Assembly: GCA_018971775.1 (NCBI GenBank)
Contig: JAGXAB010000033.1
Location: forward strand, 1-60,307
DNA length: 60,307 bases
DNA from: Cyanobacteria bacterium REEB67
GTDB lineage: Bacteria; Cyanobacteriota; Vampirovibrionia; Obscuribacterales; Obscuribacteraceae
Reading direction: 5' to 3'
A program made the position numbers and the translations under genes. Position 1 is the stretch's first letter. Each line of letters opens with the position of its first letter. Positions 21,301 through 39,036 of this stretch are shown piece after piece. Below the pieces are notes generated by a model. That model worked only from the letters and a program-made list of their open reading frames with translations, did not search any database and was not told the origin of the DNA.

Positions 21301-21820
21301 TCCGCATGGCAGACTGTCGCTGGCGGCGGGATCGATTGCACTATTGATCTGCACCGAAAATCAAGTGTCCATCTACGATCTGCACGACGATCGCCGCGGT
21401 GCCGTTACTTTTATCGCCGGTTCCGCACCGACGGGAGCCATCGTCCTGACACCGGGGCGCAGCGCTTTCCTAACCAATAGACCACAAGACGCCAGCCCGA
21501 GCCGGCAAGGTGCAATAAGGCGAGAAGCCTCCCTGGCCGAGTACAACCCCGCCCTTTTTGTCGCCTACAGACATCTGACGGAGCAAAGCGTAAACGACGG
21601 TAAACATCTATCTATGGCTGAATTTGAACCTATGTCCATGATTCGCGGATTGAAACCATTGCAAACCCTGGCCACTTCGAATGACGGTAAAGCTCGCAGG
21701 GCCATGGCCAATATCGTTAAAACAGCAGCCATACTCATGGAAGTGGGCGGCAAGGATAACTTTGAATATTTCCTCCCGCCACAAATCACCGCTTTCGCTC
21801 CTGGCGGCGATCAAAAATAG
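12380..21820 (+). CDS. Giant secreted beta-helix/FecR protein, paralogue 2
   Basis: The product has about 3146 residues and the same architecture as its neighbours. After a signal-like segment (AALALAGTLTLQGQAAMA) it has the shared N-terminal module (LTSRLTAAEVVAAEQVL ... GGSIGSLTIAHGVKVIDTL), almost identical in places to paralogue 3. Then come the repeat stalk, the glycine block at ~733-985, the stalk end (GNVYIALG ... DRLLAFSTGKN ... ITADPP), an Asn-rich linker and the FecR-like domain from ~2963 (LAPDCDTVVDTPHG ... PGRSAFLT) with the KTAAIL tail and TAF near the C-terminus. The start at 12380 aligns with paralogue 3 and has AGGG 12 bases upstream; the frame is open from an ATG at 12350 that has no ribosome-binding site. 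The gap to gene 1 is only 96 bases, so co-transcription is plausible. Confidence 0.8.
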   Translation: MTNRHNQPGSSTSSRDRACAALALAGTLTLQGQAAMAEAPAAWGAGAHPLQMTSTTSQAAMTANWQNHAGIIQNAQQILQHSQAQMPRLLNPLVTNTTFATNRHKQLSAITSTFQTQANRKFHVFGQTAASNDLNLTSARLNLLGGNIANFKEITIQVGGTSQVVSLTSRLTAAEVVAAEQVLTSGSQTIQLNSHGTASGGTITLDKSLLVALNDVVGGSIGSLTIAHGVKVIDTLSTLSLSGNLTNYGSLLTASAATGNSDTIAADSIVNARGAAIGSYSGNGSGNSGLYAADPTLVATTALTNAGTTSSAGSLSISAPLVINGAANNTASNTATTGTYGPSINAAKDLNISTQNLTNNAAITSLNGNINVASHTVQGLSITGAGTFKAAQGNINLSTASGNLSLAGGNYQSKELNLNTTGDLSANFGQASGVVNTSGQNVHINADSDVLTLGTICASGDPLITNPGAINLTSSITPTKGADLTIIAGGDITSSGNITFDTSSTTGNGGNLTLVAGANFGPSGAYTHVSGGSVSGGSINLATNTAGSVVSLINTSSTVGSAGYVQLVAFAGSKAGSGTITIQNDAAATKSFIAINATTSATSPTATNGNISIMDGAVTGTAISTAGKILGHTVNISNTSPSDNGALYDAAGVGVNGINSFFAGSTTNKSNIDLNSFIQATGDITITSGAAFTNEGSQMIAIGSGTSGNSLDGVIGHNITIHAGGDILVGNLLAYGGGGAGSGALTSGQTGGTGGNGGTITLQSQNGSITGVGVINVSGGGGGGGAGGSETTNATAGGAGGKAGNVVLSAQNGDVNLYLQVLAFDGGAGGAGGGVAGGVGGGGGGGSAVGGGGGGGGGGFGNNGADFAAGGGGGIGGVTYNGTQLVAAGAGGGGGGSYGNGSKSGGAGGGSFLEVGIGGSGNVNGFNGSFNSDKAPSVPGAGAGSITPQVSGGGAATDLTSGGKGGASTNVSGTGAAGGGITMVSGDGVLDITVGGTASGKPGDATVPISTEVATLRIASSGTTSGASSVNISNTSGFALTLNQANMGSKGSLTLTTSNNLDVSQGTVGSVTLNGAASGATLNIDTSAASGASTITISGSLFTTNSTLTAGSNGGIATVVSGNISGTSLVLKAGQVINIASGVSNLTVLSSASASILQNTNDLNILGMASSGDINVLSPLQINDTGAITSSSGNITLRTTGNTTGINLGAPISAPLGAITVTANSGSNNLIVEAAASSLNAQSVVLFTSGSLGTAAAPIRTDAGTVSITTGSAASAYINDSGTGTLNFDGSASPSTGTLNLTSVAANLNIIEAPFAIVTISDNKTVGANVVLNSQSKATPIGGSGAFTVLASGNITESAGSPAITGSTITLTSNNGSIGTSGQPIAVSAPVLKLSAASTNGAIYVSAASIKSLSGTAGSAGTFSLTTSGSLDLTSSATIKSNSLIINAVGNIAIDTAISGNKALLISSAGTVTVNKTINETGTGSVVTIAGKSASGNAVTLNSTVSAETISLTGTGAVAGVAINAKIGTASTNNLSIITTGDIVGTKAAALTGATVNLTSSGGSVGSATQALNTTALNLSSNTSKNSYISQTGTVNLTASSAQNFVFSASGNLDVSGVLSSGNIQLTTAGTASGLFNDGTIGSAVSTVSLTSAAIVRNNSSGIINGASILLSAPNVENDNLIKTASGGTLTFQNSAGNLALTGSGSLQSGAQTAIALSAKGTVTVGITGGTSNPLAVITNVDSFTVNAGSTFSSPLTMISVAPQASGKGGTISINAASLAYNGAGSQSGALQLTANSSGAAGTAGGTVFVNLTGTATHGLTVGSVAGNIAISVTGQDKAGDVTLITPGALTLAPSSLNLSTAVAAIGGNAIILNGGKGVLINGDFNTAGSGTGANLTITSGSTKAFNIDGSLVGNLNGQTGITAGQGIAANSLTINNALGVINNGVIKTDSFNIVANGNVGLSTGTTGSYGSTAETNFNISSATGNVTLAGTQPTAKNVIISALKGSLSLGTGVATLGSIANNAAGGSIAIAAKTLTMSGPSLALIAAASGPGNNAGGTISLILSGTTNLKISSGAITANVSGSGSGTDGSITVATGGNLTADASALTFGSKSNSASLALSGKLLHLDNQSTLNTLSLLSESLTSNSASFSLGGAATTANGIGDANQYIVANQVVITNNGGTIVEGSALGVKGLSLTAPAVTLSGKGDIGTLATPVLVDANGSSSLRLVSTGGNAYVTTKNGNEVLSASVSKTLQLSIAGTLVGNGDVLAKALNISASDINLSAVNVNATTLSANASAGSVTINDNQTALLSVNNLAASGTVTLTTAGALTAAAAINSPGSISLSAGGTITTKAAITAAKNITLTAGGTAGAISIGAAITAGSTNTLTLTAAGKGNISEAKTGIKASAHSVVLISATGNIGASHTAPFAITADLASAVSGGTTSSIFINNSKASAQLNVSSAGKLFDYTGSLTGETINAPSVIISSPTMSGILTTNATALQAASTNGVVNVQDTQTALVKLNTISATTGGVSIVSQGALTISGLISSANGVVLTSGGNGNLVIGNNVTATTGSILLTAAGKGTISDAGSGTYKVTAPTVLLQTAGSDIGSTKAAFRTASPSLTIRSGITGNAYVANSNASLSGADRLNISTVGGLIFTDTSSSAKNTSTLNVLGVTAGAGGVSIVSNEMNLQIAPNSTIQADNGNITLQNNYVASGSNLPFLGIGSGATLQASAQNKNDYTLGNVYIALGTLPTSKTSVAGLPPANAKITISGSGQVNFGTTANPNGSISVPGPGISVNVNLYGTDRLLAFSTGKNPSTQIQIDSNVTITADPPAGAVAGPLILATPQAQSAPPLAIAANFPATRMQINAAPSPTFSLAGPRPDGSGGAPYASNTYTTNLNDNLAENLTENMTANLTDNQNGNTSGRLDGPLAQERKHLSGGLSIGARGSKVDHQTMHDGVSLLAPDCDTVVDTPHGRLSLAAGSIALLICTENQVSIYDLHDDRRGAVTFIAGSAPTGAIVLTPGRSAFLTNRPQDASPSRQGAIRREASLAEYNPALFVAYRHLTEQSVNDGKHLSMAEFEPMSMIRGLKPLQTLATSNDGKARRAMANIVKTAAILMEVGGKDNFEYFLPPQITAFAPGGDQK
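14581..15330 (+). repeat. Glycine-rich low-complexity block in giant protein 2
   Basis: About 250 glycine-dominated codons contain the signature INVSGGGGGGGAGGSET ... GGAGGKAGNVVLSA near 14700-14815. Position and motif match the blocks of the two sister proteins, so this is an inherited domain and not recent slippage alone. Confidence 0.85.
21074..21133 (+). repeat. Five 12-nt units encoding an Asn-Leu tetrapeptide repeat
   Basis: Five consecutive 12-base units of the form AAT-CTG-NNN-GAN (variants ATG/CTA in units 4-5) encode N-L/M-x-D/E/A. They form part of the disordered linker between the stalk and the FecR-like domain of giant protein 2. Neither sister protein has this run, which suggests local tandem duplication. 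Confidence 0.75.
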
Positions 21821-21942
21821 CAATAGTGATTTTATTCCTGGCTCGTCCTGAATCTACCGTAATAATGTGCGTAAATTAATCGCGCACAAATGGTACAAAA
21901 TTGGGCTCGAGTGGGGGATTTCACCATTTTTGGTCACTATCA

Positions 21943-21988
21943 ACATTGTCAGTGGCCGGCCGACAATGTCACACTACCTACTTATATG
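21943..21988 (+). promoter_or_regulatory. Candidate promoter with inverted repeat before giant gene 3
   Basis: In the 263-base gap before the third giant gene, ACATTGTC-N11-GACAATGT (21943-21969) is a perfect 8-bp inverted repeat with GGCCGGCC inside the spacer. Its right arm overlaps a possible -35 (CCGACA, 21960-21965) placed 17 bases before TATATG (21983-21988). A transcript from here would have a ~90-base leader. A second inverted repeat, TGTGCG-N11-CGCACA, lies at 21866-21888. Repressor binding is an inference. Confidence 0.3.
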
Positions 21989-22083
21989 AGCTGAATCTGC
22001 GCGCCCCCCAATAAAAAGAGCGCACGGCATCAGTCAGGTATCCCAGTGTCACATTCTTGCAGTAATTTTTGGACGGTATACAA

Positions 22084-33969
<11,886 letters not shown>

Positions 33970-34025
33970 CCTGAGAGGCTTCTGGTAAATTGTTCCGGAA
34001 AAAGCGAGCATCATACAGCATCACG

Positions 34026-35792
34026 CTAGCGCATTCTATCGAGCCTAGCCCAGGGGTCAGCGGAGTTCTTAGCAGGGGCGGCTTTGACAGCGGACTTCGC
34101 CGGCGAAGCGGAAGCTGCCGAATTTGAATGCACAGGCGTGCTTGCTCCAGTATTCGTCCGTATAACTGGCCTGCGAACGGCCGCGTGAGTATGGCGACTG
34201 GGACCGCCAGAGGGATTTATGCTGCCTGCTTTATCACGAGTCAGCTGCGCTCGGGCCCTAGCGGAAGCAGCAGAATTTACTCCGGGAGAAAGAGCATCTG
34301 TTACGGAACCGGAACTGGGAGCAGTCAGATCAACGGATGGGCTGGCAGTGGGAGTATCGGCACGCTTACCTAAATTTGTCAGGGCCGGGAAGGTGACGTA
34401 GACGAGAATGGCCACGGCTAGAAGCAAAAGAATAAGTAGATACGGCTTCGAGGGATTAGCGGCGTTTGGACCATGTAGGGTAGTGGCTTGGCTCTGCCCC
34501 TTAGAATCAGCCGGCAGAGCTGTTTGCGAAATAACGACGGCATCGCTCGAAGTACCGGAAGATGTGGTGTTGCTTGCTTCGACCGGCGGAGCAAGAGCCG
34601 GCACCGCCCGCGGTGTATGACTTTCGCTGGCCGCAGACAGATTGCCCTGGGATTGTAAATCAGCCTCGCTTGCAGCGTTCGCATCGCGGCTAAAGGGATT
34701 GAGAGCACGCCGAAATGCCTCCGAAGCGGTTCGGCCACCCGTATCACCGCCGGCAGCTGCAATTTCACCACTGAACGCCCCATCGCTAGATTGACCCGAG
34801 GGTATTTTGCTGCTCGCCTGATGGGCGAGATGTTTAAGAAATTCGCCTTTTTCCCGATCGACAACCGATGACGAAGCTTCGACGATTGCATCCTGCAGTT
34901 CCTTTGCCGACTGGAAGCGCGCTGCTGGATCTTTCTCCAGAGCCTTGAATACGACCGCTTCGATTTTGGGCGGGACATTGCAGCGTGGATTGGCCACCAC
35001 CATAGGCGGTGCAATAACAGTGGTGTGATTTTTTATAAATTCAAATACAGTGGTGGCATCGGGGAAGGGATCTTTGCCGCAGAGCATTTCGTACATGACC
35101 GCACCGATAGAATAGATGTCGGAGCGCGAGTCGAGGGGCTCGCCCATGCACTGTTCCGGGCTCATATAAGGCGGACTGCCCCAGAGCTCACCGGAATGAG
35201 TCAAGCGCTTATTTTGATCGCCTATTTTGGCCAGACCGAAGTCGACGACTTTGACAAAGTCCATCTCGTCGTCCATCAGGACTATATTGCCCGGTTTTAA
35301 ATCACGGTGGATGATACCACGCTTGTGAGCGTGCTCGAGAGCGCTGCAGATTTGAATCGAAATACGAGCAAAGCGCTCGACACTCATCGCCCCTTCGTCG
35401 GCGATCAATGCCTCAAGGCTGCGACCGCGCAGATAATCCATGATGATGTAAGGTTGATCGTCGCTGCCAATCACACAATCGAAAACGGTGACGATGTTCG
35501 GGTGGTTGAGCGTACAAAGACTGCTTATTTCGCGCTGGAAGCGTTCTCGATAAACTTCCTTGGTGTCGAGCTGCAGCTTCAAAGTTTTGATGGCGACGTG
35601 ACGATTGACCCGCAATTGAGTAGCTTTGTAGACGACACTCATGCCGCCAGTGCCGATTACAGATTCGATTTCAAAGCGACCATCGAGTACAGTGCCGACA
35701 AGCGGATCACGAGACTGAGCGCGAGCTTCTTTGGCGGAGTCGGCGAGTTCCTTTTTTGTTTCAAGATTAGGATCGGGGTTATGCTCGTTCAC
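34026..35792 (-). CDS. Membrane-anchored Ser/Thr protein kinase (PknB-like)
   Basis: This 588-residue Hanks-type kinase has an N-terminal catalytic domain at about residues 39-305. It shows the G-loop GTGGMS (47-52), VAIK lysine K69, alpha-C glutamate E88, HRDLKPGN with D164 and N169, DFG D184 and SPEQ, so all catalytic residues are present. A Ser/Ala-rich juxtamembrane linker, one transmembrane helix (about 451-470, LLILLLLAVAILVYV) and a ~115-residue Ser/Ala/Pro/Arg-rich outer tail without a recognised sensor fold follow. The start is GTG at 35792: AGGA overlaps the stop of the upstream gene, eight bases separate stop from start, and an ATG one base earlier would terminate immediately. The pair is therefore translationally coupled. 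It is convergent with giant gene 3, leaving 56 bases between them. Confidence 0.9.
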   Translation of the reverse strand: MNEHNPDPNLETKKELADSAKEARAQSRDPLVGTVLDGRFEIESVIGTGGMSVVYKATQLRVNRHVAIKTLKLQLDTKEVYRERFQREISSLCTLNHPNIVTVFDCVIGSDDQPYIIMDYLRGRSLEALIADEGAMSVERFARISIQICSALEHAHKRGIIHRDLKPGNIVLMDDEMDFVKVVDFGLAKIGDQNKRLTHSGELWGSPPYMSPEQCMGEPLDSRSDIYSIGAVMYEMLCGKDPFPDATTVFEFIKNHTTVIAPPMVVANPRCNVPPKIEAVVFKALEKDPAARFQSAKELQDAIVEASSSVVDREKGEFLKHLAHQASSKIPSGQSSDGAFSGEIAAAGGDTGGRTASEAFRRALNPFSRDANAASEADLQSQGNLSAASESHTPRAVPALAPPVEASNTTSSGTSSDAVVISQTALPADSKGQSQATTLHGPNAANPSKPYLLILLLLAVAILVYVTFPALTNLGKRADTPTASPSVDLTAPSSGSVTDALSPGVNSAASARARAQLTRDKAGSINPSGGPSRHTHAAVRRPVIRTNTGASTPVHSNSAASASPAKSAVKAAPAKNSADPWARLDRMR

Positions 35793-35800
35793 ATTGCGTC

Positions 35801-37003
35801 CTAGGGAGGTCCACCGTTTGGACCGCCATTGCCCCTCGGTCCCCCAATCGGACCGCCTTCCGGCAAACCACCGGGACCAATATTAGATTCGCCCGGAGCG
35901 AACATATCGACGTTGCTTGTTTGCTTGGCCAGAGCCTGGAATTGTCGCATCAACAAAAAGCCCTGTCCGGGGCGGTCGGCAGCAAAAGCCAATTCGATCT
36001 GTCGTTTGAGCGAGACCATTTGCTCAGCGACTTTATAGTCCTTGCCTCGGGCAATGTTGATATAATTTTCGGCCCGCTCGCGGAAAAGCATCCGCAATTT
36101 GACGTGGTCCGAAGGAATAGGCCCCTGACTATTTTGACCGCTCTGACTACTTTGGCCGCCCTGATTTTCACGGCTGCCACCACCGGCAGCACCGGTCGGA
36201 AATGACGGCAATGCACCGGCAACAGTCGAGCCGCCGCCTCCACTCTGACTATTTTTAGAGGCCGGCACCCCTAGCCCGCGCGCAGTGCGTTTGGCCTGGG
36301 CAAGAGCGTCTTCTTGATCGGCCAGTTTGTTCTCGAGGAAACTCAGCTTCTTGCCTGGATCGTCTCTACCGCTTTTGACGGTGTTTTCTATTTCACTGAA
36401 AAGCGCCTCGAAGGGCTCGACGCCGGTCCCAGATTTCCGCAATTTTTCGATACGCTGCCAGACGAGGAGGCGTCTTTCATACTGACCACCCGGCACCAGA
36501 TCCGGTGCAGGTGTAGCCTCCACCGGCACTAAATGCAAGGTTGCTAAAAATTGTTCGGCCGAAATCTTGCCACTACCATACTGGGTGATTTGCTTATCGG
36601 AAATATTGACGAATCTTCCATCGTGACCAGCCTGAGAAAACAGGACCTTAACTCTGCTCACTTGTTTAGGAGCGGCCACAATCAAAGCCTTGGCCAGAAA
36701 GACCGCATCGATCTTCAAATCCCGCTCACTGCTGGCCGATTCTTTTTGGGCGAGCACAGTTACATCCGGACCGGCGCCGACAACCTGGAGGTTGGTAGCT
36801 TTGACGCCCACATTGGGCTGAGTGAGCAATTCGGTCAGCTCAGCGGCCGAAAGAGCAATGCCAGGGTCGGGGCTGGCCGCCCGGCTTGTCAAGAAAAAAG
36901 CGCTACTCAAGCTAACTGAAAGCGCCAGGGCCAGGGCGCAGGCGAAGTCTCGAAACTCCGTCCTGGACAAACATTCCAGTTTTACAGATGAAGCGCGCCG
37001 CAT
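35801..37003 (-). CDS. Secreted protein of unknown function, coupled to a Ser/Thr kinase
   Basis: This 400-residue protein is not recognised as a family member. The N-terminus has a hydrophobic export segment (CALALALSVSLSSAFFLTSRAAS). Residues ~50-165 form a compact, mixed alpha/beta-looking region, ~180-245 are charged and helical (KLSFLENKLADQEDALAQAK), and a Gly/Ser/Gln-rich spacer follows. A second helical stretch comes next (RMLFRERAENYINIARGKDYKVAEQM), and the end is a Gly/Pro-rich, collagen-like tail (GGLPEGGPIGGPRGNGG). It lies directly upstream of, and coupled to, the transmembrane kinase, so it may act outside the membrane with that kinase. This is an inference from gene order. No strong ribosome-binding site precedes the ATG. 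Confidence 0.65.
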   Translation of the reverse strand: MRRASSVKLECLSRTEFRDFACALALALSVSLSSAFFLTSRAASPDPGIALSAAELTELLTQPNVGVKATNLQVVGAGPDVTVLAQKESASSERDLKIDAVFLAKALIVAAPKQVSRVKVLFSQAGHDGRFVNISDKQITQYGSGKISAEQFLATLHLVPVEATPAPDLVPGGQYERRLLVWQRIEKLRKSGTGVEPFEALFSEIENTVKSGRDDPGKKLSFLENKLADQEDALAQAKRTARGLGVPASKNSQSGGGGSTVAGALPSFPTGAAGGGSRENQGGQSSQSGQNSQGPIPSDHVKLRMLFRERAENYINIARGKDYKVAEQMVSLKRQIELAFAADRPGQGFLLMRQFQALAKQTSNVDMFAPGESNIGPGGLPEGGPIGGPRGNGGPNGGPP

Positions 37004-37148
37004 ATTTCACATAAAGGGAGATCTTGATCATACTAACATCTTAAAGTTCTGTCAGAAGTGCATAGGGCACCCCGCTTGACAATATTTCATCCCTAATTTG
37101 CGGCACGCTCTGGTAAAAGAAGGGTCTACCAGCCGTAGGGACCGAGAA

Positions 37149-38036
37149 ATGAAGAAAATCCGACCGGAAAATCAAAAGGCCATGGTGACCCGTCTGCTTG
37201 CCTCTACACTTCTGTCACTGAGCTTCGTCCTTTTACAAGCGGCCGCAGCCAGGGCCGACGATTCGGAGATGGACACGGCGACAACATCGGCGACTGTGCC
37301 GAGCCTACCACAGATGGAAGGTCCATCAAAAACTACCTTGCAGGGCGGTCTAGAGCACGCTGAAGAATTGCCTGGCCTCGGTGATGGTTTGCAAGTCGGC
37401 AAGGTTTTTAGCGACGACCTGCTGATGAAACCTGACACTAAAATCAGCAAAGAATGGTTTCTCGTACCGCCCTGGTACGCCGGTGTGCGCCATTGCGATA
37501 AGGCGACGATTTTGTCTCGCTATGATTTTGCCACCGGTGTCACCACTCAGCCGATGGTCAATCAGACGAACAGACAAGATGCGACCTCCGGATATCAAAA
37601 GGACCGTCTTGGCGGCATCTGGGATTTCAAACACGTACCGGCGATTCAACACGTCGAAAGCGACCTGGTCAACGCCGTCCTTTACGTGAAGGCGATCAAG
37701 CCGCTCATGGGCAATGAAGATCGCCTGATGATCAAGTACGAAGAAGTGTCGATCAGCGTCTCCAAACGCACCAATAAAATCGTCAGTATCGTTCAGCAAG
37801 AGCAAATAAATACTATTACCTCTCCGTCACCGGATACACTTCGCATAGACGTCTCGGTGCGCTCCTTCGACAGCGACGGCAAGCCGCAGAGACAGGAAGA
37901 ATCTGTGATCATTGCCAACATCGTCAAGCCCTTCGAGCAGATTGATACATACCAGGGCGAGAATCTCAGACCGTCTTTTCGCGATTATCTGGTCTCGCAT
38001 CATCTCGAAAATCTAGTGCCGGACGATCTAAAATAG
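37149..38036 (+). CDS. Exported protein of unknown function
   Basis: The product has 295 residues. A signal peptide (LLASTLLSLSFVLLQAAAARA, then DDSE) is followed by a ~270-residue soluble domain with conserved-looking aromatic patches (KEWFLVPPWYAGVRHCDKA) and a polar C-terminal half; I recognise no family. The ATG at 37149 is supported by AGGGA seven bases upstream; a longer frame from a TTG at 37098 has no such site. A perfect TTGACA lies at 37076-37081 in the 145-base divergent spacer, but no good -10 follows it. The downstream sugar-kinase gene begins four bases after the stop, so both are probably translated from one mRNA. Confidence 0.65.
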   Translation: MKKIRPENQKAMVTRLLASTLLSLSFVLLQAAAARADDSEMDTATTSATVPSLPQMEGPSKTTLQGGLEHAEELPGLGDGLQVGKVFSDDLLMKPDTKISKEWFLVPPWYAGVRHCDKATILSRYDFATGVTTQPMVNQTNRQDATSGYQKDRLGGIWDFKHVPAIQHVESDLVNAVLYVKAIKPLMGNEDRLMIKYEEVSISVSKRTNKIVSIVQQEQINTITSPSPDTLRIDVSVRSFDSDGKPQRQEESVIIANIVKPFEQIDTYQGENLRPSFRDYLVSHHLENLVPDDLK

Positions 38037-38040
38037 GACC

Positions 38041-39036
38041 ATGTCCCCACCGAACATTCTCGTCATTGGCTGTGCCTCAGCCGATACCATCCATTTAGAA
38101 AACGGCCTAAAAAACGGCCTGCAAACGGGCTCAGACAAGCGCACCTGTCATACTTTAGGCGGGGCCGGATTTTACACCGCCCTCGCCGCCGCTCATTGTG
38201 GTGCTGCCGTCACCCTCTATGCGCCGAAACCAAAAAAGTTGACCGGCAATCTAGCAATCATGGCCAATCAATTCCGCTGGCTCGGGCCGGAGATTGACGA
38301 AGGAGATATGCCGCGACTGGAAATCATTCATCATGGCGACGACCGTGCCACACTCCTGGCAGCTTCCTGGGGAGCAGAAGGTATGCTCACGACAGAGCAT
38401 CTCGACCACATGCTCGGCGAGGCGACGAAGCTCGCGAGCAGCGTTAAGGCAAGCCAAAATTTCGATCTGGTGCACATCGCGGCTCTGAGCACAGTGCAGA
38501 GACAATTAGATTTTGCCATCTACATTTCGGAGAGCCTGAGCCAAAGCACACCCCCTCTGATATCGGCCGGCACCTATGCGCGTGCCGTCAAGGCCTCCCG
38601 CGATCAGGTCTTTTCGTTGCTGAAGAAATGCCATTTTTTCTTTATGAATGCCAACGAGGCAAAACTGCTCCTGGCAGATGATTGCAGCCTGGAAGCGAAA
38701 CTCCGTCCCGGTCAGCTTTGCTTCGTCACGGACGGCGCTAATGGTGCCACTATCTATGCGGCCGACGAAGCATCAGCTCAGATCAAAAAGATTGCAGTGG
38801 CGGCGCAAAGGGTGCAAAACCTTGGCAGCGCAAACAGCAGCGAGCCATTTGACCCAACCGGTGCGGGCGATACTTTTTGCGGTGCCGTTCTGGCTGACTT
38901 CCTCAATCACAAAAGTGAAAAGCCTTTTGCCGAGCCAATAGATCGGCTGACCGGCGCGGCGCAGCGGGGAGCAACCCTGGCTTCGGCAGTAATCGGTCAA
39001 GCAGGCAGCGATTTCTATTTGAACATTCGCCGATAA
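38041..39036 (+). CDS. PfkB-family carbohydrate kinase
   Basis: This 331-residue member of the ribokinase/PfkB superfamily phosphorylates a sugar or nucleoside hydroxyl with ATP; the substrate cannot be told from sequence. Visible are the N-terminal strand NILVIGCASADTIH, the GGAGFYTALAAAHCGA glycine motif (PfkB signature 1 region), the NANEAKLLL stretch and the C-terminal signature DPTGAGDTFCGAVLADF, with the catalytic Asp of GAGD present. The gene follows the exported unknown by four bases. Its last 22 bases overlap the 3' end of the convergent kinase gene. PfkB proteins of this length without extra domains are usually cytoplasmic. Confidence 0.85.
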   Translation: MSPPNILVIGCASADTIHLENGLKNGLQTGSDKRTCHTLGGAGFYTALAAAHCGAAVTLYAPKPKKLTGNLAIMANQFRWLGPEIDEGDMPRLEIIHHGDDRATLLAASWGAEGMLTTEHLDHMLGEATKLASSVKASQNFDLVHIAALSTVQRQLDFAIYISESLSQSTPPLISAGTYARAVKASRDQVFSLLKKCHFFFMNANEAKLLLADDCSLEAKLRPGQLCFVTDGANGATIYAADEASAQIKKIAVAAQRVQNLGSANSSEPFDPTGAGDTFCGAVLADFLNHKSEKPFAEPIDRLTGAAQRGATLASAVIGQAGSDFYLNIRR

